Position numbers and translations under genes: made by a program. The notes beneath the pieces are model-generated. The model worked only from the letters and a program-made list of their open reading frames with translations, was not told the origin of the DNA and did not search any database. From Rallus limicola (taxonomy: Eukaryota > Chordata > Aves > Gruiformes > Rallidae), in assembly GCA_022605955.1 (NCBI GenBank), contig JAKCOZ010000001.1, positions 99,666,211 to 99,730,210 on the forward strand: DNA of 64,000 bases, in the 5' to 3' direction. Position 1 is the stretch's first letter; every line of letters starts with the position of its first letter. This document shows, in pieces, positions 11,690 through 23,000 of the stretch.

Positions 11690-12115
11690 GTATGTACAAT
11701 TGTTAATACCAGTTGTCTCAGGTATGTTCACCAGAGTGGGAGGATTTTAGCCAATGTCCAGAAGATACGGGATAAAGTAAAATGAATGCATAAGTTGGAT
11801 GATACTTCACCCAGATTCCAAGAAGTTTAGCCTTGGTTCACTTTCTGGATACTGGATTTAGGAGCATGGGCAAAAATAACTCTTTGTGGGTTGTTGATTT
11901 TTGCAATAAACTTTGTCATACTGTTTGTTAATATTCAGTGTTTTAACATTTGCTGTACTCATCTGTGCTCACATCTTAGAGGCTTCCATAAAGAGCTATT
12001 TTATAAAAACAATAGTCTTTGCGAAAGGATCATTACATACTTACAGCTTAGAAACTGTTTAGTAGCCAAAGCCTATAGTTATAGTCTCTATTACAGACTA
12101 TATGTTTAGCCTATG
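11690..12115 (+). pseudogene. ERV1 env transmembrane remnant, right part
   Basis: Continuation of the env transmembrane-subunit region downstream of the inserted LTR. It starts with the cysteine-containing stretch that normally follows the heptad/immunosuppressive-like segment, then a membrane-proximal portion broken by in-frame stops (near 11782 and 11827), then a hydrophobic segment consistent with the membrane anchor (about 11888-11960, residues LLIFAINFVILFVNI). It is non-functional. The 3' limit is uncertain: sequence to about 12,330 could be more provirus or its LTR, but I could not identify LTR ends. Confidence 0.65.
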
Positions 12116-12638
12116 TTTATGTATTAGCCTCATACATGAACTATTAACAACCATGTTACAATATGCTGCAGACCGAACCACAGAACCCACTGAAACCAAC
12201 CTAAGAGGATGTGGAACGATGTAGAACCACTGTAGGCTGCATAAAAAGGTAACTGCCTCATAATAAAAACAACAAACAAGTCAAACCAATAAGCAGCAAA
12301 ACAGCTCCAGACCTCAGTATTACTATTAGTCTGAACTACTATTTGAGGGATGGGAGACGTTAATTTTAAGGCTGTAACTACCCAGGATTTTATTTGTTTG
12401 AGGTGCCTCCGAAGATTACTAGAGACAGCTTTCCAGAAGGATCTCTGTTTTACTTTGCTGACTCAGTGGAATACTAGAGTCAAACTCTGCTATGTAACAC
12501 TAGGAAAGCTTCATAATGTTTGTTGGGCATGTGGGCAGGTCAAGTGTCAAAAAGATGATGCAAGCACAAGTACTGGAATTAAAAAAAGAGAACTTCTAAG
12601 AAATTTTTTAATTATGTACATAAATGGAAAATTTGTTC
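12116..12638. other. Unassigned DNA, possibly the proviral 3' end
   Basis: A 98-codon open frame at 12350-12646 (starts MGDVNFKAVTTQDF) has no recognisable domain and runs into the next LTR. Position suggests the decayed 3' end of the ERV1 element, but no matching 5' LTR exists in the window to test this. Confidence 0.25.
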
Positions 12639-13100
12639 TGTTGTAGAGGGGATGCTGCAAGGGGAGCTTCTGCAAGAAGCAGCTAGAAACTTCCTCTTGA
12701 CCCAGAAAACACCAGCTATCTCAAGGCCAGACCTGCCACTTACCAAGGCTGAGCCCATCAGCGACAGTTATAGCACCTCTGGGAATCACATTTAGGAGAA
12801 AAAAAAATGCAAGTGGCCATATTTTGCCACCACAGAAGGAAGTGAGAGCATGTAAGAAACTGTGCAGGCACCAAGGTCAGGGAAGAAGGGTGGAAGAGAA
12901 GCTCCAGGCACTGGATAGAAAGATTCCCATGTAGCCCATGGAGAAGACCATGGTGGAGCAGGTGTCCCCCTGCAGCCCATGGAAGATGATGGGGAGCAGA
13001 GGCCCCACCTGCAGCCCACAGACAGGCCCCATGCTGAAGCAGGTGGAGACATACATGGAGGACACGGTGACTCATGTTGGAGAAAGCCTCTGCCAGCACT

Positions 13101-13140
<40 letters not shown>

Positions 13141-13852
13141 CCCACGTCAGAGCAGCTCTTTCTGGGGGTGGGCAGGTTGTGACCCCCATGGAGGACCAGT
13201 CTGAAAAAGCCTGAGCCTGAAAGACTGAGAGGCATTCTTTGATTTATGACTGTACCCCATAGATGTGACCCACACTGTGGCAGCTGGTGAAGAGCTGAAG
13301 CCCCATGGGAAAGTACTCATGTTGGAGAAGTCTGTGGAGGACTGTCTCCTGTGAGTGTGACCTCACGCTGGAGCAGGGGAAGGATGTGAAGAATGCCACC
13401 CCCAGCTAAGTAGGAAAGCAAAGGATCTGACCAAAACCCCCATTTCCCCATTCTCTGCCCCTTCTCATGCCACAATACGGGTTGGGGATAAGTAGGGAAT
13501 GAAATCATGACATGCAAAGAAGGAAGGGGTGGAGGGCTGGTGGAGGTGTTTTAAGATCCAGAGAATGAAAATACCACGTGAGGAACTGACCGAAACCCCA
13601 TTCCCTCATTCCCTGCCCCTCCCCATATCAGGATGCAGGGAGAAGAAAGGAGCAAAATCATGACTAAAGTGAAATCTACTAAGAGGGGAGGAGTGAGGGG
13701 AGGTGCTTTAAGATCTGGTCAAACTTCTCATTACCCAACTCTGCTGTCACTGGGTGTGCAGTGCAGTGTAAGAAATTAGAGAGTTTTCTGTGTTGAGTCT
13801 GTTTTTCCCATGATGTTGATTGCAGAATGATCTCTCCCTGTCCTTATCTTGA
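12639..13852 (+). mobile_element. Family A LTR, 3'-truncated, left arm of an inverted pair
   Basis: Opens TGTTGTAG at 12639, like the copy at 35-1189, after which about 25 bp present there are missing. It shares the 'gcacctctgggaatcacatttaggag' block, the degenerate 'agcccatggagaagaccatggtggagcagg' units and the 'ggtgctttaagatctg' block, then 'ctccctgtccttatctt', where it stops about 100 bp short of the usual 3' end. A 39-bp GA run (13102-13140) interrupts the unit array. At about 13850-13862 the sequence switches to an opposite-orientation copy. Overlapping open frames on both strands here are LTR and GA-repeat artefacts. Confidence 0.8.
13102..13140. repeat. (GA)n dinucleotide repeat
   Basis: Near-perfect GA run of 39 bp inside the family A LTR. 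It is absent at the equivalent position in the copy at 35-1189, so it expanded after insertion or in this sublineage. Confidence 0.9.
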
Positions 13853-14453
13853 CCTGGTCTCAGCCTGGTCCTCCACAGAGTCACAAGTCTCCCAGCAAAC
13901 CTGTTCCAGCATGAGTTGATCTCTCCATGGGCTGCAGGTTTCTCTGTCAGGAGATTGCTCCAACACAGGCTACCCACAGGGTCACAGTGTCTTTCAGGCA
14001 TCTTCCACCCACTCCAACATGAGGTCATCCACAGGCTGTAGATGGGATCTCTGCTCCTTGTCATCATCCATGGGCTGCAGGGGGACAGCCTGCTTCACCA
14101 TGGTCTTCTTCACATGCTGCAGGGGAATCTCTCTCTCTGGCACCTGGAGTGCCTCATCCCCCCCACTCTTCCTTTTTCACTGGCCTTGGTGTCCACAGAC
14201 TTTCTTACATCTTCTCACCCCCTTCTCTGGTGGCAAAAATCATCTGCTTACCTTTTTTTTTTTCTCCTAAATATGATTCCCAGAGGCTCTGTGACCATCA
14301 CTGATGGGCTCGGCCTTGGTCAGCAGTGGATCCAGCCTTGAGCCAGCTGATGTTTGCTCTGTGGGGTCTGCAGAGAGCTTCTGGCTGCTGCTTGCAGAAG
14401 CCACCCCTGCAGCCTCCTTCTCCACCAGAACCCAACCATGCAAAACTACAACA
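13853..14453 (-). mobile_element. Family A LTR, truncated, right arm of an inverted pair
   Basis: Minus-strand copy covering roughly the first half of the family A LTR. Its terminal TG lies at 14453 (plus strand ends 'ccatgcaaaactacaaca'). Blocks antisense to the left arm include 'cagcctggtcctccacagag' (about 13860-13880) and 'tcctaaatatgattcccagaggctc' (about 14265-14290). The other end is cut at the junction with the left arm. Flanks of the pair (TGTTC at 12634-12638, CCTGG at 14454-14458) do not match, arguing against one insertion of a pre-formed inverted unit. Confidence 0.75.
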
Positions 14454-17329
14454 CCTGGTCATTTGAAAGAAGTTGTCGTCATTTCCCAGGCTCCCTCCAG
14501 GTTGACCCCTGATCTTGGACTTGAGGTGTTACTCACCAGCAATGTGGTGGTGATAAGGGAAATCCATTATTTGTTTTTTAGCACTTTCATTCTAAATCCA
14601 GTCAGTGCTACACTTACCACATCCCAAAGTGACATTAATGAAGTGAAAAACTAAGCAAAAGTTTTGCCATAATGCATAATGTGCTTTTTTTGCCTTCCAC
14701 AGAGCTCTGCTGAAACTTCCTTGCCTCACTGACTTTGAAGAACATCAGCTGATAGAGGGAGGTCAACTGATGAGAAAATGTCAGGCAAAGCATTGATATT
14801 GCACATGGAGACAGTCTGAGGTGACAGGGTATGTAGTTTTTTCTATAGCAGCAAGTTGTCTGTGAAGGAAGCACTTACAGTCTAGTACATATTCTCTATG
14901 TAGGCATGCATCTTCTAGCAAGAATATGAATTTTCCACAGCCAGAAAAATTATCTTCTGTTTTACTGTACACAAAAGTCCTGCAGTGGTACAATGTCAGA
15001 TAATAACCCTAATGAACCAAAGGTTATCTCAGGGATGATATCTACAGGCTGCTGTGCTTAATGCAAATTGCAGTATCAACTACTATTTTTAATGTCAAGG
15101 TAAATCCAAGAAGTAACTTGGGGAATGTACCTTGATCTGCTGCGGGTGAAGAGCTAAACAGACTGATGTATAGCCAGTACTATACTGGAAATGTTTCATA
15201 TCCTTACCTATTGCTTGAATTTTGCAGTTAACACTCAACAAGCAGAATTTTACAGGCCATTAGTCTATATGTGAATTATTGCCCCTGGGTATTGTACAAA
15301 TGAAAAACACAGTTTCATTTTAGACTGCTCTTTTCTATGCAATTAAAATTTCATAATGATATTTAAGCACATCAGTTTAGGACATGTGCCTGGTAACTGG
15401 ATAGGCATTAAAGACTTTAATATTGCCTTTGGAACAGTTGGTCTCTGGATTTATAATCCACAAAATGAAGGAATTTAGACAAAGGATAGGAGCTGCTATT
15501 AAATATAGTAGTGAATGTTTTTATCTAATTGGTAAATTTATCAAAATACATATACTAAAGAGCCCTGAAGATTGTTTAAATCATATGTTGCAAAACTCAT
15601 GTGAACCAGTTAAATTGTAAACCTTTAAAATATCCTCAGTATGAATTCAACTATTGTGAATCGTTTATCTGTTTGTCATCCAGGGAGGCTGGAATGGCTG
15701 CCACTGAATGTTTGCTTCCCAACCTTTTGAGATTGTGTAAAGTACATTTTATGTATTAATGTTGGACAAAGAGAAAAGCCACACTTGGAGCATACAAACA
15801 AGGAAAACCACAAAAGCCAGAGCTTTCAAATTTAAATATGCAATTTAAAAGATGCTCTTGCTTTTGAATTTGCAGGGGTTTGTCAGCACATATCTGACGC
15901 ATAATGCTATTTAAATGCAGGGTTTTGTCTACACCAGGTTTCTGATTGAAACAAGATAAAAAGCTGTTTGAATTCATTGTTCATGTGTGTTTGTAGAGCA
16001 AAAAGCTATCCCACACAAGTGTCCAGCTATATTTTTTTTCTTTGCCTTCTATTTGATTTATAAAACATGGGAATTGTTCCTTTTACATTTAAGACAGAAA
16101 AATTCTTTCATTTAAAAATTACATTGTGAAGATATCTTTTTATTAGCAGTTACTTCATAGCATATTTTGACTTTTCTTTCAGAAAATAAACTCATTCTTG
16201 AAAGAATATTAAAGACAAGTATAGTAGAAATAATCTGTACCATTATCTAAACTATATGATGACATGCTATTACGTAAGCATATAGACTTCACTCAGAAAA
16301 GTCTTCTAAAGAGGTCAATTCTTAACACATCAGCTGGGGCTTTTCCAGCAGGTATGCTTCTATTTCTGCTTGTTACATACATCAATGCTGAAGAATTAAT
16401 AAATGTAGTGAAATCTAATTTGAAATTCTCGTCTCTAAATCCAGTTGCTTCTTTGAGTCACTGATTTCTCACTACCATTTTAGGCTGTCTCACAAACTGT
16501 ACAAGCATGGTCTTTTTTCCTTCTTAAAAGGAGACTTGTCTACCATTTCAAAACAATAACTTTTCCTGTCTTTTTACATCTGTTCTTCTAATTAAATATT
16601 TGAAGTTTCTTTTCAGTCTCCATTCAACTTACTTTTATACCTATTCCTTAAACATACATATTCCTTTAAACTTATCTTGATTCCTTAAGCTTATCTTGTT
16701 AGCTTCTTGGATTCTACAAATTTACATTGTTAGAGCTTTCTGATTTTTTAAAAAAACAATTCCTTCTGTTCCCCTTCAGCTTCTATTTCCCCCCCCCCCC
16801 CCCCCCCCCCCGCCAGGTTCTGGTAAATTGTTAAGATTGCAGTTTCACACTTCTTGCTTAATAATTTTTGTGGGAAATCTCATGTCTACATGTGGCATTA
16901 CTTACTAGAGCTCTGCCAGCAACTTAGTGAACTACTTCTGACTTCTGCCTCATTTCTACAGTCCTATGTCTCCTATATCCTAAAGTTAGTCCTTCACAAC
17001 TGACTGTCAGACTAAACTCATCAGAGGTAAATCAAATGCATGTGTCTTTCTGGAGCTGTTCTGTTCTTTATTTGTTCTGATTTCCTCATATCCTGGGAAA
17101 TAATGCAAGTTTCAGGGGTGGGTGTGGGTTGTGTGTTGGTTGTGTGAGGTTTTTTGGTTTGGTTTTTTTCAAAACATTTTGAATAGCTGAGAGCAGTGAA
17201 GAGCACTTCCCATCTCATCTAAATATGCTGGTATATTCATCTCTCAAGTAATCTATTTATTATCCAATAAAGGACAAAATCAATCTATGTACTCATTTAA
17301 CTAAAATCTTACAACACAAATGAAACCTC
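14454..17329. other. Unassigned AT-rich DNA
   Basis: No gene or repeat structure was recognised apart from a 23-nt C run at 16789-16811. Open frames are short and AT-driven. Confidence 0.4.
16789..16811. repeat. Poly-C run (23 nt)
   Basis: Uninterrupted cytosines, i.e. a G-run on the minus strand. It is unusual in this AT-rich setting and prone to length error in assemblies. Confidence 0.9.
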
Positions 17330-17420
17330 CACCTCCCAACAGACACACATTCCTCCTCTTCAGACTAAACAACCTCAGCTCCCTCAGCTCCTCCACAGAA
17401 CATTTATTCTCCATACAGAA
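17330..17420 (-). mobile_element. Probable short CR1 fragment, antisense
   Basis: 'cctcctcttcagactaaacaacctcagctccctcagctcctccacag' resembles the antisense of the CR1 segment encoding 'G-EL-GL-F-LEKRR' just upstream of the LINE 3' UTR. Limits are uncertain and no octamer tail is attached. Confidence 0.5.
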
Positions 17421-17494
17421 TCTGAAAAGATACCTGGTATCCTATATCCCCATAGGTCCCAATGTCCATTCCTCATATCTCTTCAACTACTCAG

Positions 17495-17780
17495 GTATGG
17501 TGGGGGGTGAGGTGGAGGAGTTGGGTGTGAAGGAGTTAAGTTGAGCCTTGGAAGCAGGAGGAAAATGTTTTAGATTTTTGGTTTTGTTTCTTTCTATCCA
17601 ACTCTATTTTTAATTTTTCCCAAGTTGAGCCTGTTTTGCCTGTGGTGCTAACTGGTAAGTGCTTCCAGTCTTGATCTCAGTCCATGAGCTATTTGGTATT
17701 ATTTTCTAAGCCTCCTTCCCTGTTGAGTGAGAGAGCAACTGGGTGGATGTTTGGCAGCCAGCCAAAGACAACTCACCGCA
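17495..17780 (+). mobile_element. Family A LTR 3' fragment
   Basis: The 3' third of the LTR: 'ttgagcctgttttgcctgtgg' matches 'ttgagtctattgtgcctgtg' in the 35-1189 copy. This is followed by 'cttgatctcagtccatgagct' and the end 'gtggatgtttggcagccagccaaagacaactcaccgca', corresponding to the conserved '...gggtcaacccaccaca' terminus. The 5' limit is approximate. It lies about 40 bp upstream of a CR1 that carries another family A LTR in the opposite orientation. Confidence 0.6.
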
Positions 17781-17817
17781 GTGTGATAGCTTTGCTCAGT
17801 GAAGTTGAGGGAGATCT

Positions 17818-18050
17818 TTGAAAGCTGGAGAGGGACTGTTTACAAGGGTATGTAGTAATAGGATGAGGGGCAATGGCCTTAAACTGATGATGGTGGGTTT
17901 AGATTAGATATTAGGATGAACTACTGTGAGGGTGGTGAGGCCCTGGCACACGCTACCCAGAGAAGCTGTGGCTGCCCTCTCCCTGGCAGTGTTCATGGAC
18001 AGGTTGAATGGGGCTTTGGGCAATCTGGTCTAGTGGAGAGTGTCCCTGTC
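17818..18050 (+). mobile_element. CR1 LINE 3' fragment, left part
   Basis: CR1 ORF2 C-terminal/3' region in sense orientation: 'gatgaggggcaatggcctt', 'aggatgaactactgtgagggtggtgaggccctggcac', 'ggctgccctctccctggc'. It is cut at 18050 by an LTR and resumes at 19163 with the expected next CR1 segment. Already 5'-truncated before being split. Confidence 0.85.
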
Positions 18051-19162
18051 TGTGGTGGTTTGACCCTTGCTGGAGGCCAGATGCCCACCAAAGCCATTCT
18101 GTCACTCTCCTCAGCTGGACAGGGAAGAAAATATATGATGAGAGGCTTACGGGTCAAAATAAGGACATTTAGCAATTACTGTCACAGGCAAAAAGCACAC
18201 TCAATAACGAATAAAAGTCATCTAATTTATTAACCAATCAAAACAGAGCAGGATATTGAGAAGTAAAACCAAATCTTAAAACATCTCCTTCCCTTTCTTC
18301 ACAGCCTCAACTGTATTTCCAAATTCTCTACCTCCTTCGGTAGAGAGGCATAGGGGGAAGGGGAATGGGGTTTTCAATCATGCATGGTCTCTATTGGTCC
18401 TTCCTCCTCAGGGGAGGACTCCTCACACTCTTCTGCCTGCTTCAGTGTGGGGTCCCTTTCACAGGAGACAATCCTCCATGAACTTCTCCAACATGAGTCC
18501 TTCACATGGAGGCTTCATTTCTTCATGAATTGCCCCAGCGTGACTTCCATGGGGTGCAGACCTTCAGGAACAGACTGCTCCACCATGGTCTCCCATGGAG
18601 TCACAAGTCCTTCCAGCAAATCTGCTTCAGCACAAACCCTTCTCTCTATGGGCTGCAGGTCCTTCCAGGAGCTTGCTCCAGCACAGGCTTCCCACTGGGT
18701 CACAGTATCCTTCATGTGTCTCCACCTGCTCCACCATGGGGTCCTCCACCCTCCACCATGGGCTTCAGGGGGGGTGTCTACTCCCCATTCATGACTTCAG
18801 GAGGACAACACCTCCACCATGGTCTCCTCTATGGGCTGCAGGGGAATCTCTCCTCAGGCACCAGGAGCACTTCCTCCTCCCTCTCCTTCACTGACCTTGG
18901 TGTCTGCAAAGTCTTCTCACTGCTTTCTCTGGCAGTAAAAAGTGGCCCCTTGGGGTTTTTTTTCCTATTTAAATATGTTATCTCAGAGGCGCTATGACCA
19001 TCTCTGGTCATGGGCTCAACCTTGGTCAGCGGTGGGTCTGGCCTTTAGCCTATCTGGTATTTACTCTGTTGGGCCTGCAGAGAGCTTATGGTTGCTTCTT
19101 GCTGAAGCCACCACTGCAGCCCCACCACCACTACCAATACCTTGTCACACTAACACAAAACA
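18051..19162 (-). mobile_element. Full-length family A solo LTR inserted in a CR1, antisense
   Basis: A 1112-bp element whose plus strand begins TGTGGTGGTTTGACCC and ends AACACAAAACA, the antisense of family A ends. Flanks CTGTC (18046-18050) and CTGCC (19163-19167) fit a 5-bp target-site duplication with one transition. Several antisense units ('ctccaccatggtctccc...', 'gggctgcaggtccttcc') lie between about 18440 and 18860. The TATA-like region corresponds to 'tatttaaatatg' near 18965-18976 read in reverse. Open frames across it on both strands (for example 18506-18997) are translations of the repeat units, not genes. Confidence 0.85.
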
Positions 19163-19242
19163 CTGCCCATGCCAGGGCAGTTGGAACTAGACAATCTTTA
19201 AAGGTCTTTTCCAACTGAAATCCTTCTGTAATTCTATGATCA
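19163..19242 (+). mobile_element. CR1 LINE 3' fragment, right part with tail
   Basis: Continues the CR1 interrupted at 18050: 'ccagggcagttggaactagacaatctttaaaggtcttttccaactgaaatccttctgtaattctatgat'. This is the canonical CR1 3' UTR ending in a degenerate octamer. With 17818-18050 it reconstitutes one contiguous CR1 3' end. Confidence 0.85.
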
Positions 19243-19857
19243 ACATAAAAGGTACATTAGTAGCCATGAAGAGGCATAACTAGGACAGCTGTTCTAATAA
19301 ATTAAACTTCCCTAGGCACTTTTACACTCTCTATTCATAAGATGTCAGTCACACCTTCCAGATGCATCTCTTCAAGCTCTCTTTCCCCTGGGATAAATGA
19401 CAAACTGTATAGCAGCAGTATTATGTTGCTCCCTGTGCTGCTGCAAATGTCCTCAACAACCAGGAGACGAAGCAGGGGATGGCTGTGTGAGAAAACTGAA
19501 TTACTTGCAAAGCTTTAGTTAACTTACCAGGCCTGATATATGAATATTATCAGCAGCACTAATCTACCAGAATGCATATAGTGATGATACTCTATATGCT
19601 TTTAAAAATAACTTTAGGAAAGCTGTTTTGTGTGGGAATTTTTTATTGTGATCCCTTTTTTATTTTGTTGTTTTTTAAATTTGTATTTAATGCTGAGGAT
19701 GTGTTACCAAAATCAGGCTTCCTTAATTCTGGTTGCTCATCAACCCTCTGGCATCTGCAGGTATTAAGTCTGTCATTCCTGCTTATTTGGGTCAAGCATT
19801 GTAGTGTCTCCATTACATGCACTATCACACTTGAGCCTGAGGCAATTCCTTACAAAG
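19243..19857. other. Unassigned DNA
   Basis: Nothing recognised between the CR1 end and the pyrimidine tract. The 169-codon open frame that starts at 19572 owes most of its length to TTCC repeats. Confidence 0.4.
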
Positions 19858-20049
19858 TCCTTTCTTTCTCTCTTTCTTTCTCTCTTCCTTCCTTCCTTCT
19901 TTCCTTCCTTCCTTCCTTCCTTCCTTCCTTCCTTCCTTCCTTCCTTCCTTCCTTCCTTCCTTCCTTCCTTCCTTCCTTCCTTCCTTCCTTCCTTCCTTCC
20001 TTCCTTCCTTTTTTTTTCTTCCTTTTTTTCCCTTCTTTCTTCTCCCTCT
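19858..20049. repeat. (TTCC)n pyrimidine tract, 192 nt
   Basis: Every base from 19858 to 20049 is C or T. Mixed TTTC/TCTC units come first, then an almost perfect TTCC array of roughly 30 units, then T- and C-runs. Long repetitive proteins predicted on both strands here (PSFL or EGRK repeats) are artefacts of this tract. Confidence 0.95.
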
Positions 20050-23000
20050 GCTTCCCTAATAAGGTTGTAGTTATATCATGATGTTCTAGAAACACGTAGC
20101 AGCTATACCTGTCATTGCACCCGTTAGCTTCCTTGTCTGGTGTCCTGCTGAGCTATCAAGCAAGCCTCTACTATGAACATCCTGAAATGATACACTTTTG
20201 ACAATAGAACAACACTTTATTCCCATTACATGTAGCCTTAAGTATACACATTACTCATACCAATACTGTCATTTATTGACAGTGTTGAACTGTCGGTGAT
20301 CTAGTTAGCACAGTTAGGTGCTGCAGCTTCAGTTGCTAGACAGAATGACATTTTGCTCATGGAGCTTGTTATTACATTTTGATTTTATACACTGTATTAA
20401 AGCCAAAACACAGACTGGTTTACAAGGGAAAAAAAAAAAAAAAAAGCAAAAAGTAAACTAGGAATGGTTAACTGCTTGTACAATGTTTCACAGAATTTGA
20501 AGATGGATCAGAGCTTGTACTAAACTAGGGAGTTGCATTCTGTGGGTGGGTTTTTTGTTCTTTTAGAGAGTCTTACATTTGTAAACGTGAAACTGTTGAA
20601 TATTAATTAGCTTCAACCTAATGGAAATATTAACTTCAAATAAGATCTTCTAAAAGCCCCTTGTTGGAATGGAATACAAGAGCTTCATATGAAGTTTCTT
20701 CATTCTGAATTCAGAAGGTAATTCTGTAGAGATTTGTAAAAAAAAGGAAGAATTGGTATGAATGCAATATGAATGGGGAGGTGCAAGTATGTGTCTAACA
20801 GGGGTTAAGAATGGTTTGTGTTGGTAACGGAGAATATCCTTTCCAGGGCACTATTCCCAGGATGCTGTTCCTAGTAGTAAAATAGAGAAATGTTGCCTGT
20901 ATCAAGGTGAAAAAGTCAGCACCATTGTAGGATGCCCTATACGTCAATTATCAGCAGTTAAGAAAAACTCAAGAAGCAGAGTGAGGACCAGAGAGCTTCC
21001 GCCTTTTTTTTATTTTTTATTCCAGATTGTATGTGTGAACGTGGCCAGACCCTTAAGATGCATTTGGTTTTTTGGTGCTTGCGATTGCGAAAGTCATCTT
21101 AATTAAAGATTTACAAACAAAACATCCTTTACCCTTTGTAAGACTCTGCATTAAGTTTGGTTACACTATTTTCATGAAATTCCAAACTTTTAGGACTTTT
21201 AGAAAGCCATATTTGCTGGCTGACTTCAATAAAATTCCTAGATTTTAGAAGCTCCTAGAGAAACACGCTTGGCTTTTAACCTACTTTATGTTTTGGTCTT
21301 GTGGCTAGGCAACAAGTAAGTATTTTCAGTCTGTAGGACTCTAGTCCTGCAGTAATTTACTGATGTAGAATTCTGTATGTATGTTTCATGAAAAATGGGA
21401 GGAGTGCCTTCTAAAATTAATCCTGAGCTAAAAAAAAGACTTCAGTACACTGCAATCATTTGACATTTATGATGAGTCTAGGGAATTTAATTTATACTGA
21501 ATACTTGTGCCACTGGCCTACGTAGTAATAAAAAATAATAATTATTATTCTGCACCTCAAAATTTTAAAAAAAGTGTAAGTCAGGTCTCAAAAGGTACAT
21601 TCACTTTCTAAAAACAGGGTTCACTTTGTTAATTGTCTGGTTTCAGAGTCTTTAGTGTATACCTGGATTGTGATTTTGTCACATCTATTAGACCCTTAGT
21701 TAGCAAAGTGTGATAGTGTTCTTTTTTTGACCTGAAATACAAGCTCTTAAGGGAAACACCAAATGGTGAGAGACAAATTGCACTTTCATGTGGGAGTGTA
21801 AAGCATAGATGCTTCTAAGTGCTATAGAAGAGTTACTTTTAGCCTCTTGTTGCATTACTGAGGCTTGTGGCTTAGTCCATGAATGGAAGCTGAACACAAT
21901 GGTAATCACTGCTTAAATTTAGAAAAACGTACATTAGGGTTTCTTTCCTTACCCTAACTTTTCAGTAAATTTAGACAAGGTATGACAGTGCAGCTGCTCT
22001 TTTCCATGAAGCCCTTGGAGTTCTGTTGAGTGGTGCACACTCATCCTGACTGGTAGAAAGGGGACCTGAACACACACAATCCGCTCCCATGTGGACACGC
22101 TTAAACAAGAAGAACTACCCATCATGTTTGTCATAGCCAGTCATAAAAGCTAAATTTACTTGCTCTTTTTCACTCCAAGAAATTGCACAAGTGCAGCGGG
22201 AAAAGAATTTGCAAGGATTTAAATAAATCCAATAAAAACCTGTATAGTCTAATAAATATATCTACATATCAGATCACCTCTAAACATGTTCTATTTCTTC
22301 AGTGAGAATGCAGACATAATTTAGGACCAGACACATCAGGTGAGATGCTGAATTGATGCTGCCTCAGCCTGTTCTTGGTACTACTTGTACAGACGTCTCT
22401 TCCAGACACTGCATTTTCAACACAGGAGAGAGAGTCTCTCACCACAGACAGCATTGCTTTAGCTGTGCAAGGATGGGAATAGATAGATTTTGTGTCTTTA
22501 TTTAGGGGCAGTATCTTGGTTCTCCACTACCTTTAGCCATAAGGCATAACACAGTTCTTTGCTTAGAGTGGAACTCACTTGCTCTTCTTCAAAACTGTCT
22601 TTTCCTCTGCTATCAATAATATACGTTAAAATATATCCAAAAAGCCTACAATAAAACCCCAACAAGATTAGTTTCTGAAAATGTTTGAGAGCTTTGTGAG
22701 AAATGGATAGCAAATAGTAAGTGAGGGGAAAGAAAGAGCAATTATGGGATTGAACAGATTAACAATTCATAAATTTCAACCTCCGCTCAGTCCATGTCAT
22801 TTACTATTCTCTTTATTTCTATGTAGATAATGCTCACTGTATACTATCAGGACCTTTAAAACTGTAAGAAATGTTAAGAGTTTGGGAAGCACAACAGACT
22901 ATTTTTGGCAGGTTGTAATGTCATAATGTCCTTGGGCATCACACACTTCTGTTCCTTTCAGTTTTATAATGCGTTAGGGGATTTGTGCAGAGTGTATCTG

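Noticed and set aside
12758..13235. Two overlapping minus-strand frames of 143-147 codons with Leu/Ser runs
   Set aside because: They read through the GA dinucleotide run and LTR units on the antisense strand, with no domain and no independent start signals.
18384..18997. Long overlapping open frames (99-163 codons) on the plus strand, looking like a small gene
   Set aside because: They lie entirely inside the antisense family A LTR and translate its degenerate repeat units. Similar frames recur in other LTR copies.
19572..20095. Frames of 81-169 codons rich in PSFL or KEGR repeats
   Set aside because: Products of the TTCC/GGAA microsatellite.
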